A stretch of DNA of 37,159 nt from an uncultured Burkholderiales bacterium (GTDB taxonomy: Bacteria > Pseudomonadota > Gammaproteobacteria > Burkholderiales > Burkholderiaceae_C), in the NCBI GenBank assembly GCA_903876885.1, contig CAIRBP010000014.1:1-37159 (forward strand), given 5' to 3'. A program made the translations under genes and the position numbers. Below are positions 26,853 through 34,393 of this stretch, piece after piece. Every line of letters begins with the position of its first letter. Within the stretch, counting starts at the first letter, position 1. The notes below the pieces were generated by a model. The model was not told the DNA's origin and made no database searches. It saw nothing but the letters and a program-made list of their open reading frames with translations.

Positions 26853-28559
26853 ATGAGTACTGACCAGAGCGATTTAGCACTAGAGAGACTTTACGCACTG
26901 GCTAAAGAACACCCCAATGTTGTTTGTATGACCCAGCCCATGGGGGCAGGGGTGATTAAAGAATTCACCTGGAGCGAAGTACTGCAGGAGACACGAAAAA
27001 TGGCCAATCATCTGATTCAGCTTAATTTACCAAGCGAATCGAAGATAGCTATTCTTTCTAAAAACACTGCTTACTGGTTGATGACTGATTGGGCGATTTG
27101 GATGGCAGGTCATATATCCATTCCGCTTTATCCGACACTATCGAGTAGCTCGCTCAAAGAAATACTAGAGCACAGTGATACGGCGCTCTTATTTATTGGA
27201 AAGTTGGATAACTGGGAAATACTTCAAACAGGCATTCCATCCGATATGGCTTGCATTGATTTGCCACTTGCACCCACTTCGGAGCACCTCAGTTGGGACT
27301 CAATTTCTGCGTTTACACAACCCCTTGAAATATTAGTGCGTCGCGGCGCAGACGAGGTGTGCACCATCATTTACACATCCGGAACAACCGGCAGTCCTAA
27401 AGGAGTAATGCATAGCTTTAAAACCCTGGCATTTGCCGTAGCGCAAGGTCTTAAACGATTCCCTTTAAATATGAGTGACAGAATGTTGTCATATCTGCCT
27501 TTGTCACATATTGCTGAGCGAATTTTGGTCGAGCATGTAACGCTTCACACAGGTATGCACATATTTTTCGCTGAATCCTTGGACACATTTATCCAAGATC
27601 TTCAGCGCGCAAAACCTACTTTCTTTTTTTCTGTTCCGCGTTTATGGTTAAAGTTCAAAGAGAATATTCTTTTAAAAATCTCCAACAAGAAGCTCGAATT
27701 TTTACTCCGCGTTCCTCTTGTTAATAAACTCATTCAACGCAAGATACTTACCGCACTAGGCCTTCAACACTGCAGAATCGTAGCAAGTGGAGCAGCACCT
27801 ATGCCGCACAGCCTTGTAAGTTGGTACAAATTACTGGGTCTCAATATCATTGAACTCTACGGCATGACTGAGAACTGCGGGCTTTCTCACTCTACCCAGT
27901 CTAATCAGCCAACGCCCGGAACTGTTGGCACCCCCTATACGGGGGTTCTATCACGTATTGATCCCATAAGTGCTGAGATTCAAATGAGCAGCAGTAGTTT
28001 GATGCTAGGGTATTACAAAGATAAAAACAGTACTAACGAAGCTTTTACAAGTGATGGTTGGTTGCGCACTGGAGACCAAGGGTTACTAGATGAAAACGGG
28101 GATCTCATCATTTCAGGTCGACTTAAAGATCTATTTAAAACAAGCAAAGGTAAATACGTTGTTCCAGCACCTATTGAAGATCAGTTGATCATGATTGAGG
28201 GCGTTGAAGCGTGTTGTGTTGTGGGTGCTAACTTATCAAGTCCATTAGGCCTTTTGATGCTCTCATTGGATACCGTAGAGCGCTGCGCCAATCCAGTTGA
28301 ACGCAAAAACTTAGAGGAGCAAACTGCGCTTCGACTTGCGGAAATCAACGCAAGACTTGATGCTCACGAAAGGTTATCATGCCTCATTTTAGTGACCACG
28401 CCGTGGACCATAGAATCAGGATTTTTAACCCCTACTTTAAAATTGAAGCGCAATCATGTTGAAACTGTTTATCAAGATCTTTATGAATCTTGGTGCGCAA
28501 TTGGCCGTCCGGTTTTATGGCATGACCAAGCTCCATCAGAAGTCCAGAAAATTTCTTAA
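26853..28559 (+). CDS. AMP-binding long-chain acyl-CoA synthetase-like protein
   Basis: The 568-residue enzyme is of the ANL superfamily. It adenylates a carboxylic acid and transfers it to CoA. The P-loop motif is TIIYTSGTTGSPKGVM (about residues 171-186). The A5 motif is IELYGMTENCGLSHS. GWLRTGDQGLLDENGDLIISGRLKDLFKTSKGKYV holds the ATP-ribose Asp and the hinge. It resembles FadD15/ACSBG-type long-chain ligases rather than short-chain acetyl-CoA synthetases. The C-terminal domain is present, ending at TLKLKRNHVETVYQDLYESW with the candidate catalytic Lys region. No ribosome site is visible before the ATG. The Bug receptor gene follows after 21 bp, so the two are probably one operon. The substrate is unknown. 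Confidence 0.88.
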   Translation: MSTDQSDLALERLYALAKEHPNVVCMTQPMGAGVIKEFTWSEVLQETRKMANHLIQLNLPSESKIAILSKNTAYWLMTDWAIWMAGHISIPLYPTLSSSSLKEILEHSDTALLFIGKLDNWEILQTGIPSDMACIDLPLAPTSEHLSWDSISAFTQPLEILVRRGADEVCTIIYTSGTTGSPKGVMHSFKTLAFAVAQGLKRFPLNMSDRMLSYLPLSHIAERILVEHVTLHTGMHIFFAESLDTFIQDLQRAKPTFFFSVPRLWLKFKENILLKISNKKLEFLLRVPLVNKLIQRKILTALGLQHCRIVASGAAPMPHSLVSWYKLLGLNIIELYGMTENCGLSHSTQSNQPTPGTVGTPYTGVLSRIDPISAEIQMSSSSLMLGYYKDKNSTNEAFTSDGWLRTGDQGLLDENGDLIISGRLKDLFKTSKGKYVVPAPIEDQLIMIEGVEACCVVGANLSSPLGLLMLSLDTVERCANPVERKNLEEQTALRLAEINARLDAHERLSCLILVTTPWTIESGFLTPTLKLKRNHVETVYQDLYESWCAIGRPVLWHDQAPSEVQKIS

Positions 28560-28580
28560 CACTTTAAATTTCTAACTCAA

Positions 28581-29600
28581 ATGAACCACTCATCAAAATT
28601 TTCTTCGCGCATCAAGCAAAGTCAATCTTTATCGAAATTGACTCGCGTCATGCTTTCTGCTTTATTTGTTGGTTTAACTTTTTCAATCGCTCATGCTCAA
28701 AGTTTTCCAGATCGTCCAATCACTCTAGTCGTACCCAATCCACCAGGTGGATTTGTGGATACTTCTGCTAGATTGCTCAGCGAGCCTTTAGCGCGACTAA
28801 TGAACCAACCCGTCGTCATCGATAACCGCCCTGGAGCAAGTGGCAACACGGCTTATCAGTATGTGGCCAGAGCAAAACCAGACGGTTACACGCTGCTTAT
28901 CTCTTACTCAGGTTATCACGTTGGAAACCCCTCCTTGATGGACAAACTTCCTTGGGATCCGATCAAGGACTTCACACCAGTAGCTCTTTTAACAACCTCT
29001 ACAAACGTTATCGCTATACATCCATCAGTTCCGGCGAACAACTTGAAGGACTTCATCGCCTATGCGAAAGCCAATCCTGGCAAATTAAATTACGCCTCAC
29101 AGGGAAATGGTTCAGTTTCACACATTGGAACTGAAATATTTAAACAAATTGCAAATCTTGATTTAGTTCATGTGCCATACAAAGGATCTGGAGCTGCTAT
29201 TCAAGACGTACTGACTGGGCAAGTACAAGTCTTCATCACTACACCCCCCTCTGTCATGCAGCATATCCAAGTCGACAAGCTAAAGGCGCTTGCTGTTACT
29301 GGTAAAACTCGTCACCCCATGTTGCCTAATGTTCCAACTACTGCAGAGGCAGGTATGCCTGCATTTCAACTGGAGTCATGGGTTGCTCTTTACGCACCGG
29401 CAAATACACCACCAGCAGTTGTTGCAAAGCTTACCGAAACAGTCAAAAAGAGTCTTGAACTTGCTGAAGTAAAACAACGGGCTGACACAGCAGGAGTAGA
29501 GGTAAGTTACCTCAACCCTAACGCTTTAGATGCCTTATTGAAAAAAGAACTGCCTTACTGGAATAAGATCATTAAATCCGCGAATATCCACCTGGATTGA
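28581..29600 (+). CDS. Bug/TctC-family tripartite tricarboxylate-type periplasmic solute receptor
   Basis: The 339-residue protein has an N-terminal signal peptide (VMLSALFVGLTFSIAHAQ) and the Bug pattern FPDRPITLVVPNPPGGFVD, with NRPGASGNTAYQYVARAKPDGYTLL. The mid-protein block NYASQGNGSVSHIGTEIFKQ and PYKGSGAAIQDVLTGQVQVF are also typical. Bug proteins bind carboxylates or other small ligands in the periplasm and are greatly expanded in Burkholderiales, mostly without cognate TctAB membrane genes nearby, as here. The upstream acyl-CoA ligase suggests a carboxylate that is taken up and activated, but that is inference. Confidence 0.93.
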   Translation: MNHSSKFSSRIKQSQSLSKLTRVMLSALFVGLTFSIAHAQSFPDRPITLVVPNPPGGFVDTSARLLSEPLARLMNQPVVIDNRPGASGNTAYQYVARAKPDGYTLLISYSGYHVGNPSLMDKLPWDPIKDFTPVALLTTSTNVIAIHPSVPANNLKDFIAYAKANPGKLNYASQGNGSVSHIGTEIFKQIANLDLVHVPYKGSGAAIQDVLTGQVQVFITTPPSVMQHIQVDKLKALAVTGKTRHPMLPNVPTTAEAGMPAFQLESWVALYAPANTPPAVVAKLTETVKKSLELAEVKQRADTAGVEVSYLNPNALDALLKKELPYWNKIIKSANIHLD

Positions 29601-29732
29601 TCATAAAGTACACCCGACGTTTCAAATCAATCGCATATCTAAAGGGACTGGCCTTAAGAGGATCAGTCTTTAATGTTCAAGATTAATCATTTAGAAATAA
29701 TTTATTGAATTTTGAGATCGTAAAAACCTTAT

Positions 29733-29760
29733 TTGAATTCTCATTTTATATGTATATAAT
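29733..29760 (+). promoter_or_regulatory. Sigma-70 promoter of the 126-aa unknown gene
   Basis: TTGAAT (29733-29738) and a perfect TATAAT (29755-29760) are spaced 16 bases apart. The ATG of the next gene follows 21 bases later with AAAGGAGG between, so the transcript has a very short leader. Confidence 0.75.
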
Positions 29761-29780
29761 TACAGTAAAAGGAGGTTTTT

Positions 29781-30161
29781 ATGTTAGATTTACCGATCCA
29801 ATTCATCTCCCCCGAGGAGACATCCGCAGTCAACCCAAACATCGCCAATCCCAAAGTGGATCCCGAGTTGGTTGATTTTGATCAGCTACAAGAATCACAA
29901 CAAAAAGAGCTTGTTTTACATTTAATTGAAAAAGCGATTTTGGATATTGAAAGTCAAAACAGATCTTTAACGGAATGGGAGGCCGATACATTAACCGGCG
30001 CCATAGGAGCGGCTATGGCGGGCATGCATAAACTGGCAATGACAAAAATTGAGCTATCTCAAATTAAAAGAAACGCCATCGTTCATCCACAAATTTGGTA
30101 TTCGAATACAGAGCAGTTTACTTGCGAACAAATTAGGCAAAGCTTAACTCGTCTTCATTAA
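29781..30161 (+). CDS. Hypothetical protein, 126 residues
   Basis: I do not recognise the family. The product is soluble with no signal peptide or membrane helix. The N-terminus is extended (MLDLPIQFISPEE), and a helical middle follows (DFDQLQESQQKELVLHLIEKAILDIESQ). A Gly/Ala/Met-rich helix comes next (ADTLTGAIGAAMAGMHKLAMTKIEL). Expression signals are very good: a near-consensus promoter and AAAGGAGG at ideal distance. It stands alone between the Bug receptor and the minus-strand stress group. The reading frame is well supported by these signals, but the function is unknown. Confidence 0.8.
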   Translation: MLDLPIQFISPEETSAVNPNIANPKVDPELVDFDQLQESQQKELVLHLIEKAILDIESQNRSLTEWEADTLTGAIGAAMAGMHKLAMTKIELSQIKRNAIVHPQIWYSNTEQFTCEQIRQSLTRLH

Positions 30162-30269
30162 GACTACTTTGGCAGCGATCTTTTCTTCGCGCATAAAATG
30201 TGCTGACTTTTATACCCTACACGCACTACCGGGGAAATAAAAATCTGTAATTTGAAACGACACTCAGCG

Positions 30270-30617
30270 TTAAGTACTAGCGCAAGCTTTAATCATTGCC
30301 TGGGAAATTGTTTTGTAGTACCGATGAGCAAGCTTACTAACTGTTAAATGCTTTGTTCGTCGATTAGTGCCTACGCATTTTGAATGAACGAGCCCCTCCT
30401 CTACGAGATAGGTTAGTTTTCGATGAATTGTTGCTTGTGATGCGATATGCAAATACGACATCATTACCGTAATTGTTAATGGGTGATGTCTATTCTCATG
30501 AAAAGCAATTTCATCTAGTATCAAACGTGATACAGGATCGATATCAAGAATCATTTCTTCAGGGTATGTTTTCCGAATGATTTCCAAATATTTAAAATAT
30601 GCGAGGTTATTATTCAT
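30270..30617 (-). CDS. Small winged-helix DNA-binding protein, MarR-like
   Basis: The 115-residue product has a winged-helix pattern: LILDEIAFHENRHHPLTITVMMSYLHI, the recognition helix SQATIHRKLTYLVEEGLV, and a basic wing (HSKCVGTNRRTKHLTVS). It fits a stand-alone MarR/ROK-type wing domain, probably a local transcription regulator. The start is unsure. I use the ATG of MNNNLAYF (30615-30617). A longer frame opens at 30677, and neither has a clear ribosome site. It lies about 80 bp downstream of the DUF1269-like gene on the same strand. It may belong to that operon. Confidence 0.7.
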   Translation of the reverse strand: MNNNLAYFKYLEIIRKTYPEEMILDIDPVSRLILDEIAFHENRHHPLTITVMMSYLHIASQATIHRKLTYLVEEGLVHSKCVGTNRRTKHLTVSKLAHRYYKTISQAMIKACAST

Positions 30618-30698
30618 TAAAATTTTTATTTGATGAAAGATGAAGTGATTGGTCAAATGGTCTAGGAATTTGACCATTAAATATAGGCTTGTTGTATT

Positions 30699-31211
30699 TC
30701 ATACTAAGTATTGAGATTTGTTATCTCTAAACTTTTTGAGAATTAAATCAACCTTTTCACAATCTTCGGTGACCCCGTGTATTAACATCACAAATTGGTC
30801 TGCTTTAATAGCAACCTCATACTTGAGCACCTCGTTCTTGGAGATACCCACTTGTGAAAGAGCTGCGCCTAGTGCAGAGAGTCCACCAACAACGACCGCT
30901 CCCTCTAACGCGGAAACCAATACCGATGTGAAGGGACCGGCCATTGCGACCAACCCAAATCCAGGCATGAAAAATACTGCAGGCAAAAAAAGTACGCCCC
31001 AAAGACCACCCCAAAAGGCACCTGTACTACCCCACGATTTAATCTTATCGCTTGTCGTATAAAAGCCTACAGGGTGTTCTTCACTGTGGTACCCCTTGCC
31101 AATAATCGATATTTTCTTAACATCAAAACCTGACTTACCAAGCAGTTTTGTTGCCTCCTCAGCTTCTTGGTGTGTTTCAAAAATATAGGATATTAATTTT
31201 GGAGTATTCAT
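30699..31211 (-). CDS. General stress protein 17M / DUF1269-like membrane protein
   Basis: The 170-residue protein begins with a ferredoxin-like fold typical of GSP17M/DUF1269 proteins (ISYIFETHQEAEEATKLLGKSGFDVKKISIIGKGY). Two Gly/Ala-rich hydrophobic stretches follow (WGGLWGVLFLPAVFFMPGFGLVAMAG and ALEGAVVVGGLSALGAALSQVG), then a second small domain (VLKYEVAIKADQFVMLIHGV). Such proteins are stress-induced and poorly characterised. AAGGAGAT lies at good distance before the ATG. It starts 19 bp after the BON gene stop and is in the same operon. Confidence 0.85.
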   Translation of the reverse strand: MNTPKLISYIFETHQEAEEATKLLGKSGFDVKKISIIGKGYHSEEHPVGFYTTSDKIKSWGSTGAFWGGLWGVLFLPAVFFMPGFGLVAMAGPFTSVLVSALEGAVVVGGLSALGAALSQVGISKNEVLKYEVAIKADQFVMLIHGVTEDCEKVDLILKKFRDNKSQYLV

Positions 31212-31230
31212 GATGTGTATCTCCTTAAAC

Positions 31231-31887
31231 TCACAGAAAAGTTAGGTCTAATTTGTCAACAACCTTGACAACATCAGTGTTGCTCCATGCCGCATGCTTT
31301 ACTAAGGCTCGTTCGTTCCATGAGTGAATTTTTCCAGTCAGCGTAACTTCGCCGTCTTTTACCTGAACATCAATTTCATCTGCATCGGTTTGCGCTCGCC
31401 TTTTTAAAGCTTCAACAATGTCTGATTTAACAACAGACTTTGCCAGCATATTTTTAATACTGATCTGATCGCTAATGCCAACAACACCCATTAAATGAGT
31501 AATGGATGAATTAAGCATTGCCTTTTGATGATGCCACTTAACCTGACCGGTCAAGGTGACCCAACCTTTTTCCACTTTAACTTGAATGGTATCCTTAGCC
31601 AATAAGGATGACCAAGTAATAATATTGTCAATTGCATGCGCAATATCGCTATCACTTCTATGACTATCGCCAGGTAATTTGACCTCTAATTCCATTGCCA
31701 CACCACGAACACCGGAAACCCTTTGCGTAGCTTTTTCAGCGTGATACTTTTCGTAATAATGATCTACGCTTCCATCTAATGTAACAACACCGTCTTTGAC
31801 CGATACGCCAATATTGGCTTCTTTTATAGTCGCCTCGTATTTCAATTCTGCAATAACATCTAGTTGTAACTGAGCATCTGATTTCAT
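31231..31887 (-). CDS. BON-domain protein with three BON repeats
   Basis: The 218-residue protein consists of three BON domains in a row (about residues 3-70, 78-145 and 148-217). Each has the alpha-beta pattern with V-x-V-x-x-G-x-V-x-L-x-G: ISVKDGVVTLDGSV, VKVEKGWVTLTGQV and VQVKDGEVTLTGKI. There is no signal peptide, so it is probably cytoplasmic, unlike OsmY. BON proteins are often osmotic or general stress proteins that contact membranes. It heads a two-gene operon with the GSP17M-like gene. An FNR-like box lies about 60 bp upstream. Confidence 0.92.
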   Translation of the reverse strand: MKSDAQLQLDVIAELKYEATIKEANIGVSVKDGVVTLDGSVDHYYEKYHAEKATQRVSGVRGVAMELEVKLPGDSHRSDSDIAHAIDNIITWSSLLAKDTIQVKVEKGWVTLTGQVKWHHQKAMLNSSITHLMGVVGISDQISIKNMLAKSVVKSDIVEALKRRAQTDADEIDVQVKDGEVTLTGKIHSWNERALVKHAAWSNTDVVKVVDKLDLTFL

Positions 31888-31945
31888 GATTATTCCAATA
31901 CATTTATATTAAGAATTAACTGTATTCTTATTTACGTCAGCAGTA

Positions 31946-31959
31946 TTGACATAAGTCAC
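31946..31959 (-). promoter_or_regulatory. FNR-like box upstream of the BON gene
   Basis: TTGAC-ATAA-GTCAC (31946-31959) is an inverted repeat with one mismatch, close to the FNR/ANR form TTGAT-N4-ATCAA. It is about 65 bases before the BON start. An FNR-type gene lies 1.4 kb away. The match is degenerate and could be chance. Confidence 0.35.
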
Positions 31960-32127
31960 GTACTCAATTAAATTAATTTAATTGATAATTTAATTTAATT
32001 CAGATTAAACTGAAATTTTTGCCCTCTATTTAAAATAGCTTAGGATTCTCAAATACAACCTATCATTCGACTATTTGAATGTACAGAGCGCCAAGCCAGG
32101 TATATATATCCATTACTTCCCAGAAAA

Positions 32128-32580
32128 TCATGTCTTTGAAGAGGCCTTAGCTGTAGATATTGCAGATTTACTTGCCGCTAAAGCTCCGTTAGCTACTGAC
32201 ATCAATATTGAATTAATAGGATGATGGGTGTTGGCAGCATTTTCAATCGTACTGTTTGCAAGACTTATATGATCTCTGACATGATCTTGGAACGCTTCAA
32301 CCATACTGGCTTGAGACTCAGAACCGAGAAGATAAGCAGATGTTGCGAAGTGCGTATATTCCTTCATTTGCTCTGATACATCTTTAGCGATCATTTTGTT
32401 AACACCATGAATATCTTTAACGCCTATCAAATTTGTCGCACGTTGATGAGCAGCTTGAATTGATTGTTTGTTATGGTTAAGAATTAATTCCATCAATTTT
32501 ATTGAATTCTTTTGATAAAAATTAGCCAAAGCTACGCTTCGGTTTAAATAAGTGGACTGTAATTCTTGGTATGTTTTCAT
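32128..32580 (-). CDS. Phasin-like protein
   Basis: The 150-residue product is almost wholly helical and rich in Ala, Gln, Asn and Ser. It has the phasin type of arrangement: YLNRSVALANFYQKNSIKLMELILNHNKQSIQAAHQRATNLIG, a central KDVSEQMKEYTHFATSAY, and an Ala/Ser-rich tail (NGALAASKSAISTAKASSKT). Phasins coat polyhydroxyalkanoate granules, and similar proteins are also stress proteins in this order. AAGGAGAA precedes the ATG. It starts 42 bp after the 80-aa gene and is likely co-transcribed with it. No PHA synthase is in the window. The family call is by pattern only. Confidence 0.75.
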   Translation of the reverse strand: MKTYQELQSTYLNRSVALANFYQKNSIKLMELILNHNKQSIQAAHQRATNLIGVKDIHGVNKMIAKDVSEQMKEYTHFATSAYLLGSESQASMVEAFQDHVRDHISLANSTIENAANTHHPINSILMSVANGALAASKSAISTAKASSKT

Positions 32581-32622
32581 GAGTTATTCTCCTTAATTTT
32601 TATGCAATAATTTTAATATCTA

Positions 32623-32865
32623 TTAACGCTTTTTTTGATCTATTTTTTTTACTAACTCAAGGGCTAATCCAATTTTCTGAATGGCATTAAGTGACAAACT
32701 CTGAACATGCTCAGCGTGATGTTTTGCCGCTTTATAAAAACCTTTCTCATGCAACCTCAAAGCCTCCTTGTTGTGGGTATAAGCCTTTAATATATTTGCA
32801 CCTGTTTCTTCATAAAAATCAAGAGCAGCAAATGCATCGTCATCTAATCCATTATCAAATCTCAT
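32623..32865 (-). CDS. Hypothetical protein, 80 residues, helical
   Basis: I do not recognise this family. The product is predicted helical and charged (FAALDFYEETGANILKAYTHNKEALRLHEKG, then AAKHHAEHVQSLSLNAIQKIG), with His- and Lys-rich stretches and no signal peptide. The ATG has AAAGGAAA about seven bases upstream. The HEKGFYKAAKHHAEHVQ repeat-like segment recalls a single TPR-like helical hairpin. It precedes the phasin-like gene by 42 bp and probably shares its function or regulation. Confidence 0.72.
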   Translation of the reverse strand: MRFDNGLDDDAFAALDFYEETGANILKAYTHNKEALRLHEKGFYKAAKHHAEHVQSLSLNAIQKIGLALELVKKIDQKKR

Positions 32866-33240
32866 TTATTATTTCCTTTTTATATACATCGAAGCCCACC
32901 TCATTTAATATTTTTATCGAGGTTTCTAAGCATTAAGCTTATTTGCTTTACGAATTTCGTGAATTGCTTCTTAAACAAGGACACGAATCGTACACTTTCA
33001 AAAAAAGCGCATGCTTTAGAAGTATTTCTTACGAATTTAACTTCTCGCTCACCAACAACTCTTTTCAATTCATATCGAGATTGAAATTAAATCATTTCCT
33101 TTTTTTAAATGATCCATTATTGCTATAAAGCATTTTTACTTCAGACCGTTTTTTCGACTGTCTGTTAGCACACATAGCACTAGCTTTATTTTCAAGATAC
33201 ATTCATTAAAACTCATCACTTTGATTGATTTTTAATCCAA

Positions 33241-33258
33241 ATGTGCGATAGCGCACAT
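33241..33258. promoter_or_regulatory. Palindromic operator candidate upstream of the fnr-type gene
   Basis: ATGTGCG and CGCACAT are perfect inverted arms around ATAG. The inner TGTGC-N6-GCACA has the spacing of CRP-family sites (TGTGA-N6-TCACA) with changed half-sites. It lies about 92 bases before the ATG. Confidence 0.5.
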
Positions 33259-33293
33259 AAATTTCTGTATTGAGTACATAGACTACTTATCAG

Positions 33294-33324
33294 GAAGATT
33301 TGAAATTTCTTATTTCAAATCTTC
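33294..33324 (+). promoter_or_regulatory. Perfect 13-bp hairpin in the 5' region of the fnr-type gene
   Basis: GAAGATTTGAAAT (33294-33306) pairs perfectly with ATTTCAAATCTTC (33312-33324) around TTCTT. Seven bases later comes a run of six Ts, then AAAGGA and the ATG at 33350. It could be an attenuator-like structure or a bound palindrome. Confidence 0.6.
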
Positions 33325-33349
33325 GTCGAACTTTTTTCAAAGGACCTAT

Positions 33350-34081
33350 ATGGACATGAAATTAAAACTCCCCTATGAAACGGAGGTAAGTTGTAGCAAA
33401 TGTAATTTACTTAAGAAGTGTATGCCAACCGGACTTAATCACAATGAACTTACTCGTATTGACAGCTTAGTTAGTCAAAGGATAAGAGTTAAACGCGGCA
33501 ATGATTTATTTAGATTTAATAATGGAAGTCAAGCTTTATACATCATCAGAACCGGATACTTTAAAACAGTTATTTCAACTAACGATGGGCGTGATCAAGT
33601 ATTAGGATTTCATATGTCTGGCGATAGCATAGGACTTGCAGGCGAATTGAGTGATTTGTACAGTTGTCGTGTTACTGCACTTGAGGACTCTACTGTTTGT
33701 ATCGTCCCCTTTTCTAATGTCGAGCAAATAGCTAATTCTATCAACGGTCTTCACTCTCACATTAGGCATCTCTATAGCATTGAAATTAATCGTGAAAATT
33801 CTGTAATGCTTTTCTTAGGTAGCATGAACTCGGAGGAGAGAGTTGCTACTTTTTTACTTAAACTGAGTTCAACCCAAGAGGAGCATGGCTTCTCCCCGCA
33901 CAATCTAAATTTAAAGATGAGTCGCTACGATATCGCAAGCTACCTAGGACTGAAGCATGAAACAGTAAGCAGAACATTAGCTAAATTCATCAAAAGTAAA
34001 CTTATTAATTTAAATCTACGTGAATTAAAAATTATCAATCGTGTAGCCCTAACCTCACTATCAATTGACAAACATCATTGA
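33350..34081 (+). CDS. FNR-type oxygen-sensing transcription regulator (Crp/Fnr family)
   Basis: The 243-residue regulator matches E. coli FNR with an offset of five residues. The cluster ligands are Cys15, Cys18 and Cys24 (CSKCNLLKKC) plus Cys117 (EDSTVCIVPF), equal to FNR Cys20, 23, 29 and 122. This implies an O2-labile [4Fe-4S] cluster. A cyclic-nucleotide-fold sensor domain and dimer helix precede a helix-turn-helix (SRYDIASYLGLKHETVSRTL), with Glu204, Ser207 and Arg208 at the positions that read TTGAT-N4-ATCAA. AAAGGA precedes the ATG. It abuts the bactofilin gene end to end. It likely controls anaerobic or microaerobic genes, perhaps the neighbouring stress group. Confidence 0.93.
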   Translation: MDMKLKLPYETEVSCSKCNLLKKCMPTGLNHNELTRIDSLVSQRIRVKRGNDLFRFNNGSQALYIIRTGYFKTVISTNDGRDQVLGFHMSGDSIGLAGELSDLYSCRVTALEDSTVCIVPFSNVEQIANSINGLHSHIRHLYSIEINRENSVMLFLGSMNSEERVATFLLKLSSTQEEHGFSPHNLNLKMSRYDIASYLGLKHETVSRTLAKFIKSKLINLNLRELKIINRVALTSLSIDKHH

Positions 34082-34393
34082 TTAGTCCTGTCCATCTTGG
34101 TGTAGAAGTTTGCCAAAAATTCTTGCTCCTTCATGAATAATCACGGTTTTATATACTAAGTCGCCAGTTATTCTTGAATTTTTAGCCACCTCTACTTTTT
34201 GGCTTACCTTTATATTTCCATTGACTAGTCCATTAATTAAGGCCTCCGGCGCAAATACATCCCCTTCGATTCCACCATCAATGATGACAAGACTGTCGGA
34301 TTCGATGTTTCCAATAACCATAGCAGAGACCCCAATAACCGTTGTTTTAGGATGGTTCCGTTCGACTGATTTTGATAATTTTTTTTGCTTCAT
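34082..34393 (-). CDS. Bactofilin (polymer-forming cytoskeletal protein)
   Basis: The 103-residue product is a small bactofilin. A basic N-terminal tail (MKQKKLSKSVERN) precedes the right-handed beta-helix repeats: VIGVSAMVIGNIES, IIDGGIEGDVFAPEALINGLVNGNIK, ITGDLVYKTVIIHEGARIFGKLL. Bactofilins self-assemble into filaments that scaffold cell-shape or envelope enzymes. Here no partner peptidase (LmdC/M23) is adjacent. Its stop directly abuts that of the convergent fnr-type gene with no spacer. The ribosome site is weak (AGGAT just upstream of the ATG). Confidence 0.9.
   Translation of the reverse strand: MKQKKLSKSVERNHPKTTVIGVSAMVIGNIESDSLVIIDGGIEGDVFAPEALINGLVNGNIKVSQKVEVAKNSRITGDLVYKTVIIHEGARIFGKLLHQDGQD

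Larger units (their letters stand above)
32866..33349. other. AT-rich divergent regulatory region between the 80-aa gene and the fnr-type gene
   Basis: The 484 bases hold no gene I can support. A 61-codon frame at 32943-33128 lacks a ribosome site and has composition typical of chance. The region carries a palindrome at 33241-33258 and a perfect 13-bp hairpin at 33294-33324, both on the fnr side. It should contain promoters for both neighbours. Confidence 0.65.

Noticed and set aside
29639-29676. Weak stem (ACTG/CAGT) after the Bug gene as terminator
   Set aside because: Short, bulged and with only three Ts after it; not convincing.
30718-31062. 114-codon plus-strand frame over the GSP17M-like gene
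   Set aside because: Antisense to a gene with a strong ribosome site and recognisable domains; Thr/Pro-rich mirror of the Gly/Ala helices.
32943-33128. 61-codon frame upstream of the fnr-type gene
   Set aside because: No ribosome site, Phe/Leu/Asn-rich as expected from AT-rich noncoding DNA.
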